DNA of 49,348 nucleotides. Source: Lachnospiraceae bacterium (GTDB lineage: Bacteria > Bacillota > Clostridia > Lachnospirales > Lachnospiraceae). Position 1 is the stretch's first letter; each line of letters begins with the position of its first letter. Of this stretch, positions 41,275 to 49,348 are shown one piece after another. The stretch lies in contig JAUNIX010000023.1 of NCBI GenBank assembly GCA_030523275.1, positions 1 through 49,348 of the forward strand. The letters are read 5' to 3'. Both the position numbers and the translations under genes were made by a program. Below the pieces are notes generated by a model. That model was not told the origin of the DNA, ran no database searches, and saw only the letters and a list, made by a program, of their open reading frames with translations.

Positions 41275-42633
41275 ATGAAAATTGATATGCCGGAAGCTGC
41301 CAGCTTCATTATTCAAACATTAACAGAACATGGATTTGAGGCCTATATCGTAGGTGGCTGTGTACGTGATTCCCTTCTTGGAGCAGAACCAAAGGACTGG
41401 GATATTACAACTTCTGCCTCACCTGCAGAAGTAAAAAGTTTATTTCCACGAACGATTGATACAGGGATCGAACATGGTACCGTAACGGTTCTGATGGGAA
41501 AAGAGCCTTACGAAGTGACAACCTATCGTGTCGATGGGAAATACGAAGACCATCGTCGGCCGACGGAAGTGACGTTTACGAAATCTTTAAAAGAGGATCT
41601 TTTGCGCAGAGATTTTACGATCAATGCAATGGCATATAATGACCGTGAAGGTCTGGTTGATCTGTACGGTGGCGTGGAAGATTTAGAAAAAGGGATGATC
41701 CGTTGTGTCGGTGTGGCAACGCAGCGATTTGATGAAGATGCCCTGCGTATCCTTAGGGCACTTCGATTTGCGGCACGGCTGGACTTTCAGATCGAAGAAT
41801 CGACAAGACAGGCAATGATTGAAAAGAAAGAATTTCTAGGACAGATCAGTGCGGAGCGGATTCGGGAGGAACTGACGAAAATCTTGACTTCACCACATCC
41901 AGAGTTATTGTTGACGGCATATGAATTTGGTATCACTAACATTATTTTACCGGAATGGGATCGGATGATGGAGACATCTCAAAATAATCCACACCATAAA
42001 TATTCGGTTGGAATGCATACGTTAGTGGGTATTCAAGAGGTTGCACCCACGGTTGTCTTGCGTTATACAATGTTGTTACATGACACGGGAAAACCAGACT
42101 GTAAGACGACAGATGCAGATGGGATCGATCACTTTAAAAAGCATCCTCTGCGAAGTAAAGAAATCGCCAGATTAGTTTTACGTCGATTAAAGTTTGATAA
42201 TGATACGTTAAAAAAAGTTTCGACTTTGGTGGAATGGCATGATTGGCGTTTTATGAGTCAGAAAGAAATCAATAAGAAATCGATACGTCGATTGGCAAAC
42301 AAAATTGGAGTTGATTCCTGTTATCAGTTGTTTGAAGTGCAAAAGGCAGATATTTTGGCACAAAGTGACTATCAGCAGGAAGAAAAGCTTACGATTCTTA
42401 AACAGACAAAGAAATTGCTCGATGAAGTTGTAGAGGCAGAGGAATGTTTGACCTTAAAAGATTTAAAAATCAACGGTAAAGACTTAATTGCAATGGGCAT
42501 TGCTCCAGGCAAAGAAATCGGACGAATCCTAAATGGGTTATTAAAAGAAGTTTTAGAAAATCCAGAATTAAATGATAGAGATATTTTACTAGAAAAAGTT
42601 AAAATGATAAAACCTGTTGAAACATGCGATTGA
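41275..42633 (+). CDS. cca: CCA-adding tRNA nucleotidyltransferase
   Basis: A 452-residue class II nucleotidyltransferase. The N-terminal poly(A)-polymerase-like head has VGGCVRDSLLGAEPKDWDITTSA (metal Asp pair) and RRDFTINAMA, then RILRALRFAARLDF. The body carries an HD domain (LLHDTGKPDC...). The ATG at 41275 follows AGGTGTGAAA; a GTG at 41269 is the alternative. It repairs or adds the CCA end and lies right behind proS, so both act on tRNA. Confidence 0.93.
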   Translation: MKIDMPEAASFIIQTLTEHGFEAYIVGGCVRDSLLGAEPKDWDITTSASPAEVKSLFPRTIDTGIEHGTVTVLMGKEPYEVTTYRVDGKYEDHRRPTEVTFTKSLKEDLLRRDFTINAMAYNDREGLVDLYGGVEDLEKGMIRCVGVATQRFDEDALRILRALRFAARLDFQIEESTRQAMIEKKEFLGQISAERIREELTKILTSPHPELLLTAYEFGITNIILPEWDRMMETSQNNPHHKYSVGMHTLVGIQEVAPTVVLRYTMLLHDTGKPDCKTTDADGIDHFKKHPLRSKEIARLVLRRLKFDNDTLKKVSTLVEWHDWRFMSQKEINKKSIRRLANKIGVDSCYQLFEVQKADILAQSDYQQEEKLTILKQTKKLLDEVVEAEECLTLKDLKINGKDLIAMGIAPGKEIGRILNGLLKEVLENPELNDRDILLEKVKMIKPVETCD

Positions 42634-42702
42634 TCTTGCTGTTATAAAAAACTTAAAAAATGGACATAATTATCACAATAATATATGAAAGAGGTGTTTC
42701 TA

Positions 42703-42882
42703 ATGAAATATTATGTAAACGAAGATTGTATTGGTTGTGGTATGTGTGCAAATACTTGTCCAGAAGTTTTTGAATTAAAAGACGATGGATATGCAAGGGC
42801 AATGGATGTTGATACCGATTCACCAGAAGCTGAAGAAGCGATGAATGGATGTCCGGTAAACGCAATTGAGGAAGCAGAATAG
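42703..42882 (+). CDS. Small ferredoxin
   Basis: A 59-residue acidic protein with CIGCGMCANTCP and a remote GCPVNAI. The CxxCxxC plus CP pattern binds one 4Fe-4S cluster, as in the monocluster ferredoxins of clostridia; the fifth Cys may be free or in a disulfide. The ATG at 42703 follows AGAGGTGTTTCTA; upstream ATG at 42685 is rejected. An electron carrier of unknown partner. Confidence 0.93.
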   Translation: MKYYVNEDCIGCGMCANTCPEVFELKDDGYARAMDVDTDSPEAEEAMNGCPVNAIEEAE

Positions 42883-42927
42883 ATATTTCATCTGGTAATG
42901 AAGTTCCAGAGTTTAAGAAAAACTAGT

Positions 42928-42967
42928 AACGGTCTTTGTTTTCTGTCAGAAAACAAAGACCGTTTTT
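42928..42967. terminator. Bidirectional terminator, ferredoxin and repair operon
   Basis: A 17-bp perfect stem (AACGGTCTTTGTTTTCT with its complement) with a TGTC loop and T-run, between convergent genes. Confidence 0.95.
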
Positions 42968-42977
42968 GGATGCACAG

Positions 42978-43760
42978 CTAATTTGTTCGTATAAACTCTG
43001 TCATGTGTTTGCGATACCAGAGTGGAAGCATGTTTCTTTGGCATCGTGGATTTTTTCGTTCTTTGATGCCGATGGTATCAAAAAATGTTTTCCATAAATC
43101 AATGAAAGGATCATCTGTTTCTTTTGACAGACGCTCCAATTCTTCTTTTGTTAATGGAGTTAAATAGTAGTTGTCATTGCACGGATGTATAACTGCTATC
43201 ATACGTGTGTCATCAATGATCATCCAGTTTTCGGATGGCATACGGTCTGCAAAATGAGGGGCAATGAGGGTTAGAACATTGCTCTTGGGTTCTATATGGC
43301 TGACCAAAACATTTTGTTCCATGTTGGAAAAACGAATGAATTCTGTATGATAATGTGCTTCGTTGCCGACTTTGCGATTTAATTCCATCATTCGCATAAT
43401 GACAGGCTCTTGCAAAAAATCAATGACGGATGCGCCATAATGAAATCCTGCAATTAAAAAGCGGTAAATCGTATCAAGTTTATCTGCTTGATCTGACATA
43501 GCAGCGCGGTATATCATGCGATAAGCTTGTGTTGAGATTTTATTTTGAATGGAACGAATCACGCTCTGCGTCTTTTTCTCATCAGTTTCGATATGATGAT
43601 AAGTGCAAAACAATTCAAAATTACCAATAGGTTCTGTCATCAAACGGACATTGGAATGTCCCAACTTGGAAGCCCATGCATCGTATATACAAGTCATCAT
43701 GGCATCAAATTGATCTTGACAGGTAAAAACAGTCGTAGGATGGGAAACAGGTTCTAACAT
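42978..43760 (-). CDS. TIGR03915-type putative DNA metabolism protein
   Basis: A 260-residue protein of the family that is nearly always encoded next to the TIGR03916 radical SAM protein, as here. Seen are FTCQDQFDAMMTCIYDAW at the start, FRFSNMEQN-like EFIRFSNMEQNVLVSHIEP and WMIIDDTRMIAVIH. No catalytic motif is clear. The ATG at 43760 follows AGAGAGGTGTATT; the frame extends to 43796. It lies 17 bases behind the radical SAM gene. In some bacteria the family is fused to a uracil-DNA-glycosylase-like domain, which is absent here. Confidence 0.85.
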   Translation of the reverse strand: MLEPVSHPTTVFTCQDQFDAMMTCIYDAWASKLGHSNVRLMTEPIGNFELFCTYHHIETDEKKTQSVIRSIQNKISTQAYRMIYRAAMSDQADKLDTIYRFLIAGFHYGASVIDFLQEPVIMRMMELNRKVGNEAHYHTEFIRFSNMEQNVLVSHIEPKSNVLTLIAPHFADRMPSENWMIIDDTRMIAVIHPCNDNYYLTPLTKEELERLSKETDDPFIDLWKTFFDTIGIKERKNPRCQRNMLPLWYRKHMTEFIRTN

Positions 43761-43777
43761 AATACACCTCTCTATGA

Positions 43778-45244
43778 TTATAATTGTCCAAGACATGTTT
43801 TCTGCGTGTCTTCAAACGTCGTATCAGAATGAAAATGAAAATCATCAAATAAAGACAGTTGGCGGTAAGTCTGTGGGTGTTCTATATCCCAGTTTTGTTT
43901 TGCGTCTTCGCCAAGCAATTGTCTGGTAATAAAATCTTCGTGTATCGGAATGGAATACATCATTCTGCCATTGCAAGTGATAAAATATTTTGCTCGTTTT
44001 AAAACAACACCGATTTTCTTTAAATGAGAAAAATCAAGTCGACTTTGTCTGCGTGCTTTGACGATTCTAGCGGCTGATTTCGTGCCAAGACCAGGAACCC
44101 GTAAAAGGGTGGCGTAATCAGCAGTGTTGATTTCAACCGGAAACAATTCTAAATGTCTTAATGCCCAGTCGCATTTTGGATCTAATAAGGTATTAAAATT
44201 TGGATGATCTTCATTCAACAATTCGTTCGCATGAAATCCATAAAATCGTAATAGCCAATCTGCCTGATAGAGACGATGTTCTCGAAGAAGAGGTGGAGCA
44301 GTTCCTAAAGCTGGAAGTGCAGAATCTTCATTTAGAGGAACATAAGCGGAGAAAAAAACTCTCTTTAAATCATACTGTTGGTATAGTTTTTGTGTCGTGG
44401 TAAGCAGTTGCAAGTCATTTTCCCCTGTTGCTCCAATGATCATCTGAGTACTTTGTCCCGCTGGAACAAAAGAGGCTTGTTGTTGATAAGTCGCTGGCAT
44501 TTGTCTGGATAAGCCAATGGATTTTTTTCCTTCTAATCGTTTATAAGGATTGTCCTTAAATATGGTATGGTGTAAATACCGGTTGCTGGTCGAGCGTTCC
44601 ATCTGAGCGTTTTTACCAATCAAAAGACGATGTTCAATAATACCGTCTTGAATCTGCCTGATTGGTCGAACCAAATTTTCCGGTTTCTTATGAGGAGCTA
44701 ATTTTTCCAAACTATCTTTTGTAGGTAATTCGAGATTAACACTCATACGATCTGCAAAATAGCCGGTATTTGTGATTAATTCTTCGGATGCTCCGGGAAT
44801 GGCTTTTACATGAATATAACCGTTAAATTTATAAACCGTACGTAAAAGGTAGACAGTTCGATAGATTTGTTCCATCGTATAATCAGGACTTTTGACGATA
44901 CCAGAGCTTAGAAAGAGCCCTTCAATATAATTTCTGCGATAAAATTCAATCACCAAAGTACAGATTTCCTCAGGAGTAAAGGTTGTACGGAGGTGATCAT
45001 TGCTTGAGCGGTTCAGACAGTATTTACAATCAAAAATACATTCATTACTCAATAATATTTTCAAAAGAGAAATACATCTGCCATCGGAAGCAAAACTATG
45101 ACAGATACCATCGGCAACGGTATTTCCAAGATAACCTTTTTTGCCCTGACGACTAGAACCGCTGGAAGTACATGCTACATCATACTTTGCGGCGTCAGAT
45201 AAAATCTTTAATTTTTCATTTAGAGATAAAATTTTCTTTCGCAT
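43778..45244 (-). CDS. TIGR03916-type radical SAM protein, putative DNA repair or modification
   Basis: A 488-residue protein. The radical SAM cluster motif is CIFDCKYC (Cys69, Cys73, Cys76) in a TIM-barrel-type domain, and a C-terminal helix-hairpin-helix (RVPGLGTKSAARIVKARRQ) suggests DNA binding. The exact reaction is unknown. It is the first gene of a two-gene operon with the TIGR03915 partner. Its promoter (45280-45308, minus) is flanked by two LexA-like boxes. The ATG at 45244 has CGAGGTGATTATG upstream. Confidence 0.9.
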   Translation of the reverse strand: MRKKILSLNEKLKILSDAAKYDVACTSSGSSRQGKKGYLGNTVADGICHSFASDGRCISLLKILLSNECIFDCKYCLNRSSNDHLRTTFTPEEICTLVIEFYRRNYIEGLFLSSGIVKSPDYTMEQIYRTVYLLRTVYKFNGYIHVKAIPGASEELITNTGYFADRMSVNLELPTKDSLEKLAPHKKPENLVRPIRQIQDGIIEHRLLIGKNAQMERSTSNRYLHHTIFKDNPYKRLEGKKSIGLSRQMPATYQQQASFVPAGQSTQMIIGATGENDLQLLTTTQKLYQQYDLKRVFFSAYVPLNEDSALPALGTAPPLLREHRLYQADWLLRFYGFHANELLNEDHPNFNTLLDPKCDWALRHLELFPVEINTADYATLLRVPGLGTKSAARIVKARRQSRLDFSHLKKIGVVLKRAKYFITCNGRMMYSIPIHEDFITRQLLGEDAKQNWDIEHPQTYRQLSLFDDFHFHSDTTFEDTQKTCLGQL

Positions 45245-45260
45245 TTTTACATAATCACCT

Positions 45261-45274
45261 CGAACATGTGTTTG
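45261..45274. promoter_or_regulatory. LexA-like SOS box 1 of the repair operon
   Basis: CGAACATGTGTTTG matches the Gram-positive SOS consensus CGAAC-N4-GTTCG with one mismatch in the core GAACN4GTTC. It lies between the -10 box and the start codon of the radical SAM gene. Confidence 0.6.
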
Positions 45275-45279
45275 TGATA

Positions 45280-45308
45280 ATTATAGCATAGGAAATTCAT
45301 ATGTGCAA
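45280..45308 (-). promoter_or_regulatory. Promoter of the radical SAM repair operon
   Basis: Minus strand TTGCAC (45308-45303), 17 bases, TATAAT (45285-45280). Confidence 0.7.
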
Positions 45309-45317
45309 TACAAAATA

Positions 45318-45331
45318 CAAACAAATGTTCG
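45318..45331. promoter_or_regulatory. LexA-like SOS box 2 of the repair operon
   Basis: CAAACAAATGTTCG, again one mismatch from GAACN4GTTC in the core, lies 10 bases upstream of the -35 box, 57 bases from box 1. Confidence 0.55.
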
Positions 45332-45413
45332 AAAGTAGTAATTGCTTTTCAATAAAAAAATATGTTATACTAAAAATCAAACAGATAAGCTCAGGCAGTA
45401 GAGGAGATTATGC

Positions 45414-46394
45414 ATGAAGACAATTAACGAGCATATAAAAAAACATGAGTTTGTTCCATTTTATTTATTGTATGGAGAAGAAGATTATTTAAAAAAGCAG
45501 ATGAAAGATCGGCTGGTACAGGCGTTGGTAAATGATGGAGATAATATGAACTTTACCAGTTTTGAAGGGAAAAAAGTCAATCAGGAAGAGATTTTAGACT
45601 TGGCCGAGACACTGCCATTTTTCAGTGAAAAAAGAGTGATCGTTCTTGATAATACAGAACTTGGTAAGAAGTGCGATGAGGTATTTCTAAAGAGACTTGG
45701 TGTACTTCCGGATACGACGATTATGATTTTTATTGAAAAAGGAATTGATAAACGTTCTAAGATTTATAAATTTATTCATAAAAATGGATATGCAGCTGAC
45801 ATGGCGATTCAAAATGAAAAGCAGCTAATGCTTTGGCTTGGTTCGTTGCTTAAAAAAGAAGGGAAATCGATTACAAATGCGAATGCGTCTTATTTCTTGC
45901 ACAAAGTCGGTACAGATATGAATTTGATTCGCAATGAGCTTGATAAACTGATTCTTTATACGGCTGGACGCAAGGAAATTACAAAAAAGGATATTGATGA
46001 TATATGTTCGGTAGAAATCACAGGAAAGATTTTTGAAATGTTAGAAGCGATTGCATTAAAACAGCAAAAAAAGGCATTGAATCTTTATTATCAGCTTTTG
46101 GAATTAAAGGAACCACCGCTCAAAATATTGGCATTGCTTGTGAGACAGTGCAATCAGCTTTTGCTAGTAAAATCCATGTCTGCACAGGGAATGCAAAATC
46201 GTGACATTGGCAGGACTGGCGGGATTCATCCTTTTGTCGTTGGTAAGTTAAAAAAGCAGACTCAGGATTTTACGATGGATCAATTAAAATATATGGTCAA
46301 AATGTGTGGGGAAATGGATGAAGGCATTAAGACAGGGAAATATGTGGATCGAATCGGTGTGGAACTGTTGATCGTAGATTTCTCGGGGAAATAA
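45414..46394 (+). CDS. holA: DNA polymerase III subunit delta
   Basis: A 326-residue clamp-loader subunit with FYLLYGEEDYLKKQ at the start, LPFFSEKRVIVLDN, KIFEMLEAIALKQ and LLRQCNQLLLVKS-like LLVRQCNQLLLVK. It opens the beta clamp with DnaX. TTGCTT-18-TATACT lies upstream (45352-45381), and AGAGGAG precedes the ATG. Monocistronic with a strong terminator. Confidence 0.94.
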   Translation: MKTINEHIKKHEFVPFYLLYGEEDYLKKQMKDRLVQALVNDGDNMNFTSFEGKKVNQEEILDLAETLPFFSEKRVIVLDNTELGKKCDEVFLKRLGVLPDTTIMIFIEKGIDKRSKIYKFIHKNGYAADMAIQNEKQLMLWLGSLLKKEGKSITNANASYFLHKVGTDMNLIRNELDKLILYTAGRKEITKKDIDDICSVEITGKIFEMLEAIALKQQKKALNLYYQLLELKEPPLKILALLVRQCNQLLLVKSMSAQGMQNRDIGRTGGIHPFVVGKLKKQTQDFTMDQLKYMVKMCGEMDEGIKTGKYVDRIGVELLIVDFSGK

Positions 46395-46404
46395 AAAATA
46401 TTTT

Positions 46405-46465
46405 AAAGCTACAACATGATACAGATTATAAATGGTGATAATCTGTATTATGTCGTAGCTTTTTG
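46405..46465 (+). terminator. Terminator behind holA
   Basis: A 25-base arm (starting AAAGCTACAACATGATACAG) pairs with ATAATCTGTATTATGTCGTAGCTTT with one mismatch, then T residues. Confidence 0.93.
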
Positions 46466-46533
46466 TTTTTTCAATATAACTGATTGCTTTTATATTAGCT
46501 TTTGTGATGATATTTACTTTCATAAACTGGTAG

Positions 46534-48440
46534 GGAGTAAATATTCAAGATATCTTGGCAGCAATCGAAGCAAAGAAACCGATTCCGGCGGATCAGATAG
46601 AGGTATCAAAAGATGATACGGTAGGGTCTGATAAAAATCGTCAGTATCCAGTTAAGATTGACCCAACACTTACATGGTTTGGTACAGATCAGTTAAAAGA
46701 TGTCTATGTTTGTAACGGGTCGAATTATAAAACAATGAATTTTTATAACTCTGATATCGTCATTACAATGGCAGGAAAAGCTGCACAGGGTGTTTACCGT
46801 AGTCATATGAAATTTACTGATTTAAAGACTTTGCTGGCAAACTATTACATTGATTCTGCTTCTTTGACACTTTATGAGGCAGCAAACTCTCAGTCAGGTC
46901 AGACAATCACAGCTCATCAGGTAACAGCTTCTTGGACTATGGATAAGATCACCTGGAACAATCGGCCATCGTATAACACGACAGCACTTTCGTCCTTTAC
47001 AACGAGTGGAAAAAGTGGTACGGCAAAGACTCTAGACGTAAAGAAATTGATTACCAATATGATGGTGAATGGCGATGCAAATTACGGTCTTATGATTCGT
47101 AATAAGAGCGAAAGTTCCTCTTATGGTAAATTTTACGGAACGAGAAACACAACGTCTTCGAAAAGACCAAAACTTTCCATTATTGTTTCAGATAAGCCCG
47201 CTACACCTTCCAAATTAACGGTTTCTCCAACAATCGGGAAACCAGGGGACAACGTAACCGTCAAATGGGAAGGTATTAGTTCGAGTTCTCTTTCTAGAGT
47301 AGAATATCGTATCTGTCGACTCGATGCTGCTGGTGTGGATCAGGGAAATATCGTCAATTACACCGACACTGTCGTGGAAACTGGTGGAAAATAATTTGCA
47401 GTCATTATCGTATACGGTGACGTTAAATGGCAAACAGGTGGCAAATGGAAATCTGTCAACAGCATTGACAGGAACATCAACTCTTCCAGCTTCTTGCTTT
47501 GGACAGACAGGAGATTATACGATTACGTTAAAGGCAGTAGATAAGGCAGGCAACACAGCAACAAGCAGTGCTTTGCACTATTATGTCGGTAAACTGCCTG
47601 TGGATCTTTCTGGATATGTACCAGGTTCTGGTAATTTTACGCTCAGACAGCAATATGGAAAAAACACACTTTCTTGGAACTGTAATGCAGCTTCAATTCC
47701 TAATAACATCAGTTATTGCATTTATAGAGGAACAACGTCTGACTTTGCTATGAACAGCAGCAGTCTGGTTGCGGAAGGTATTCGTGAAAAACATTGGACC
47801 GATATGAAGACTGCGGATGGAAAGGCATATTACTATAAGATACAGGTAGTTCAGACTTCCTCAAGTGGCAGTGTAGTGGCTTCGAAAAACGGACCGGATA
47901 CGGTACATGCAGATGCCGTGAATGAAAGTTTTTATGGATCTCATATCGGAAGCAAGGACTGGAAATCGTATTTTTCCTTTGATAATGCAGCGGGCAGCGG
48001 CACAGTAGATGAGAGCAGTGGAAATCTTACCTATAGCCAGAGCGATGTCACGCTCCCGGCGGCTGTTGGCGGTCTGGAATTGAAACGTACCTATAACAGC
48101 CAGTCTGATTTTACGGGAATGTTCGGCAAGGGATGGAGTGATTCGTTCCACAAAGAATTAGTGCAAAATGCAAGCGGTGACTTTTATTTTACCGATGACA
48201 GCGGTACAGTGACCAAATTTAAAAAGAATGGAAATACCTATACCTGTGAGGAATCGGCAGACTATGAACTGTATACGGTCGATTCGGCAAATGCCGTGAT
48301 CGTATCAAGTGCAGGCAATGCGCAGGCAGAGGAGACGGCATCGAGTACGCTTCTTGGCTATGTCAAATATCCGGTTACGCAGGAAACGACAAATGCAGAC
48401 GGCACGCTTGAGCAGACAACGACAGAAGTGTTGTGGTCAA
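46534..48440 (+). pseudogene. Decayed RHS/wall-associated protein gene (DNRLRE and DUF6531 parts)
   Basis: It opens directly after a stop at 46531 without a start codon or ribosome site (VNIQDILAAIEAKK), so the 5' end is missing. The first frame (to 47394) encodes a DNRLRE domain (YPVKIDPTLTWFG...TITAHQVTASWTMDKITWNNRPS). The reading then continues in another frame (from about 47370) with Ig-like segments and the RHS N-terminal DUF6531 signature (LPAAVGGLELKRTYNSQ, FGKGWSDSF). It stops near 48440 at a palindromic element, before any RHS core repeats. So it is truncated at both ends and frameshifted once. The original was a large secreted polymorphic toxin or adhesin. Confidence 0.85.
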
Positions 48441-48446
48441 GCATTT

Positions 48447-48695
48447 TTGTAACGCTTGTGGCTAAAAAAATCTTGGATTGCTATCGAGATTCTATCGGAT
48501 CAGCCGGATTCCATCAAGGGTGCTTTGCACCGCTGAAGTGGCTTTGCCCTTGACGAAATCCGTCAGCTCCGATTTTGGGTACTCAAGCAATCCAATCCTG
48601 CCCTGCAGTCTGCTGCAACAGCCATTACGCAATTCTTGCCTCATGCGGTGTCTGGTATCCGTTTGATTATATCTTATTAGCCACTCCTGTTACAA
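48447..48695. mobile_element. Palindromic inverted-repeat element (MITE-like or IS remnant)
   Basis: Imperfect 19-bp terminal inverted repeats lie at 48447-48465 (TTGTAACGCTTGTGGCTAA) and 48677-48695. Inside, TTGGATTGCT (48473-48482) pairs with AGCAATCCAA (48586-48595), and TCAAGGG (48514-48520) with CCCTTGA (48547-48553). The right arm is longer, by sequence absent from the left. No transposase gene is present. It is inserted at or generated the 3' truncation of the RHS gene. Confidence 0.5.
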
Positions 48696-48933
48696 CTATA
48701 GTATAGCACTTCAATATCATGTTTAACAAAAAGGAATTGCTATCACGCTGCAGGGAAATGAATAGTCACCATAGAATAAATTGGGAACCTTTAGAGTGCG
48801 AATTTAGAAAATCAATTAACAAGGGTTAATTAGAAGATAAGGATAGCTGGAAACAAATTTGGAAACTCACACCAGATAAGAGAAATTGCCGTGATAATAT
48901 GGATTCATAAAATAAATGAAAGAGGTGATGTGA
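48696..48933. other. Gene-free stretch before the kinase gene
   Basis: No ORF with a ribosome site and no strong hairpin seen. AT-rich and probably decayed sequence plus the kinase promoter. Confidence 0.5.
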
Positions 48934-49348
48934 GTGAAAGAATTACATTTAGGACAGAAAATTCGAACGATATCGGGAGGTGAATTGGAAGTTCTGGAAA
49001 AATTGGGAGAAGGCGGTCAGGGAATTGTTTACAAGGTGGAATATAATGGCAGACAGCTTGCTTTAAAATGGTATTTTGTAAATAAACTAAAAAATCCAAA
49101 GCGTTTTTATAAAAACCTTCAAAAGAATGTCCAAAAAGGAGCGCCAACCAGCGCATTCCTGTGGCCGTTGGAAGTAACAGAATATTTCGAAGGTAGTTTT
49201 GGGTATTTAATGGAGCTTTGTCCTTCAGAGTACAAAGAATTTTCAGCATTTTTGCTTGCCAAAGTTCGATTTAAAAGCATCGGAGCGGTGGTAAATGCAG
49301 CTCTTTGTATTACAAATGGTTTTCGTGCATTACATAATGCAGGTTTTA
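48934..49348 (+). CDS. Serine/threonine protein kinase, 3' end outside window
   Basis: GTG at 48934 sits 6 bases behind GAGGTG and opens a frame that runs off the window. The 138 residues visible contain the kinase Gly-rich loop GEGGQGIVYKV, the ATP-anchoring Lys in LALKWYF and a hinge-like YLMELCP, ending at RALHNAG before the catalytic loop. Kinases of this sequence type are often encoded with PP2C phosphatases and VWA/TerY proteins. That cannot be checked here. Confidence 0.85.
   Translation, partial: MKELHLGQKIRTISGGELEVLEKLGEGGQGIVYKVEYNGRQLALKWYFVNKLKNPKRFYKNLQKNVQKGAPTSAFLWPLEVTEYFEGSFGYLMELCPSEYKEFSAFLLAKVRFKSIGAVVNAALCITNGFRALHNAGF

Noticed and set aside
48489..48645. About 50-codon minus-strand ORF inside the palindromic element
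   Set aside because: It lies in a palindrome, lacks a ribosome site, and cannot be told from a by-product of the repeat; no transposase motif.

Overview
The window is AT-rich, Gram-positive-type chromosomal DNA. It shows strong AGGAGG ribosome sites, a SAM-I riboswitch, a Pro T-box and the dnaX-ybaB-recR order. The DUF5702/TadE/DUF6382/rhomboid block and the TIGR03915/TIGR03916 repair pair point to Clostridia, most likely Lachnospiraceae. The genus cannot be fixed from this sequence alone.

Layout: (1) 1-4.0 kb is the tail of a Tad-like surface or pilus locus: a 5'-cut DUF5702 gene, two TadE-like pseudopilins, a DUF6382 membrane protein and a rhomboid protease. A convergent orphan histidine kinase follows. 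(2) 4.9-13.6 kb is a compact integrative element bounded by 16-bp direct repeats. It carries a tyrosine integrase, a type I toxin-antitoxin candidate, a CI/Cro-type switch with three operators, an excisionase-like protein, a RepA/DnaB-like ATPase followed by iterons, small ORFs, a DUF4355 scaffold, a major capsid protein and a sigma factor. No terminase, portal, tail or lysis gene is visible, so it looks like a capsid-encoding phage satellite or a strongly reduced prophage. (3) 13.8-16.4 kb is dnaX-ybaB-recR. (4) 16.5-22.4 kb holds a GlgB homologue that has lost its catalytic residues, a HIT protein, a flavin reductase, shikimate kinase, murA and a PsiE-like membrane protein. (5) 22.4-23.8 kb is metK under a SAM-I riboswitch. 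(6) 23.9-27.3 kb is a response regulator/ABC transporter/histidine kinase module of the peptide-antibiotic-response type. (7) 27.3-32.0 kb is a pantothenate-to-CoA cluster: DUF2520 Rossmann protein, panB, panC, panD, coaBC. A tandem structured repeat lies between panC and panD. (8) 32.2-36.4 kb holds a second two-component system, an RluA-type pseudouridine synthase and a secreted SH3-NlpC/P60 hydrolase. (9) 36.4-39.1 kb holds aroF and aroB on the minus strand and a divergent gtrA. (10) 39.2-42.9 kb holds T-box-controlled proS, the CCA-adding enzyme and a ferredoxin. (11) 43.0-45.3 kb is a two-gene DNA-repair-associated radical SAM operon with LexA-like boxes flanking its promoter. (12) 45.4-49.3 kb holds holA, a decayed RHS/DNRLRE wall protein gene ended by a palindromic inverted-repeat element, and the start of a Ser/Thr kinase cut by the window edge.

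The observations most worth following are the minimal capsid-carrying element with its own toxin-antitoxin pair and sigma factor, the GlgB pseudoenzyme, the SOS-like control of the radical SAM pair, and two families of structured intergenic repeats. One of these is tandem between panC and panD. The other recurs just behind three terminators.
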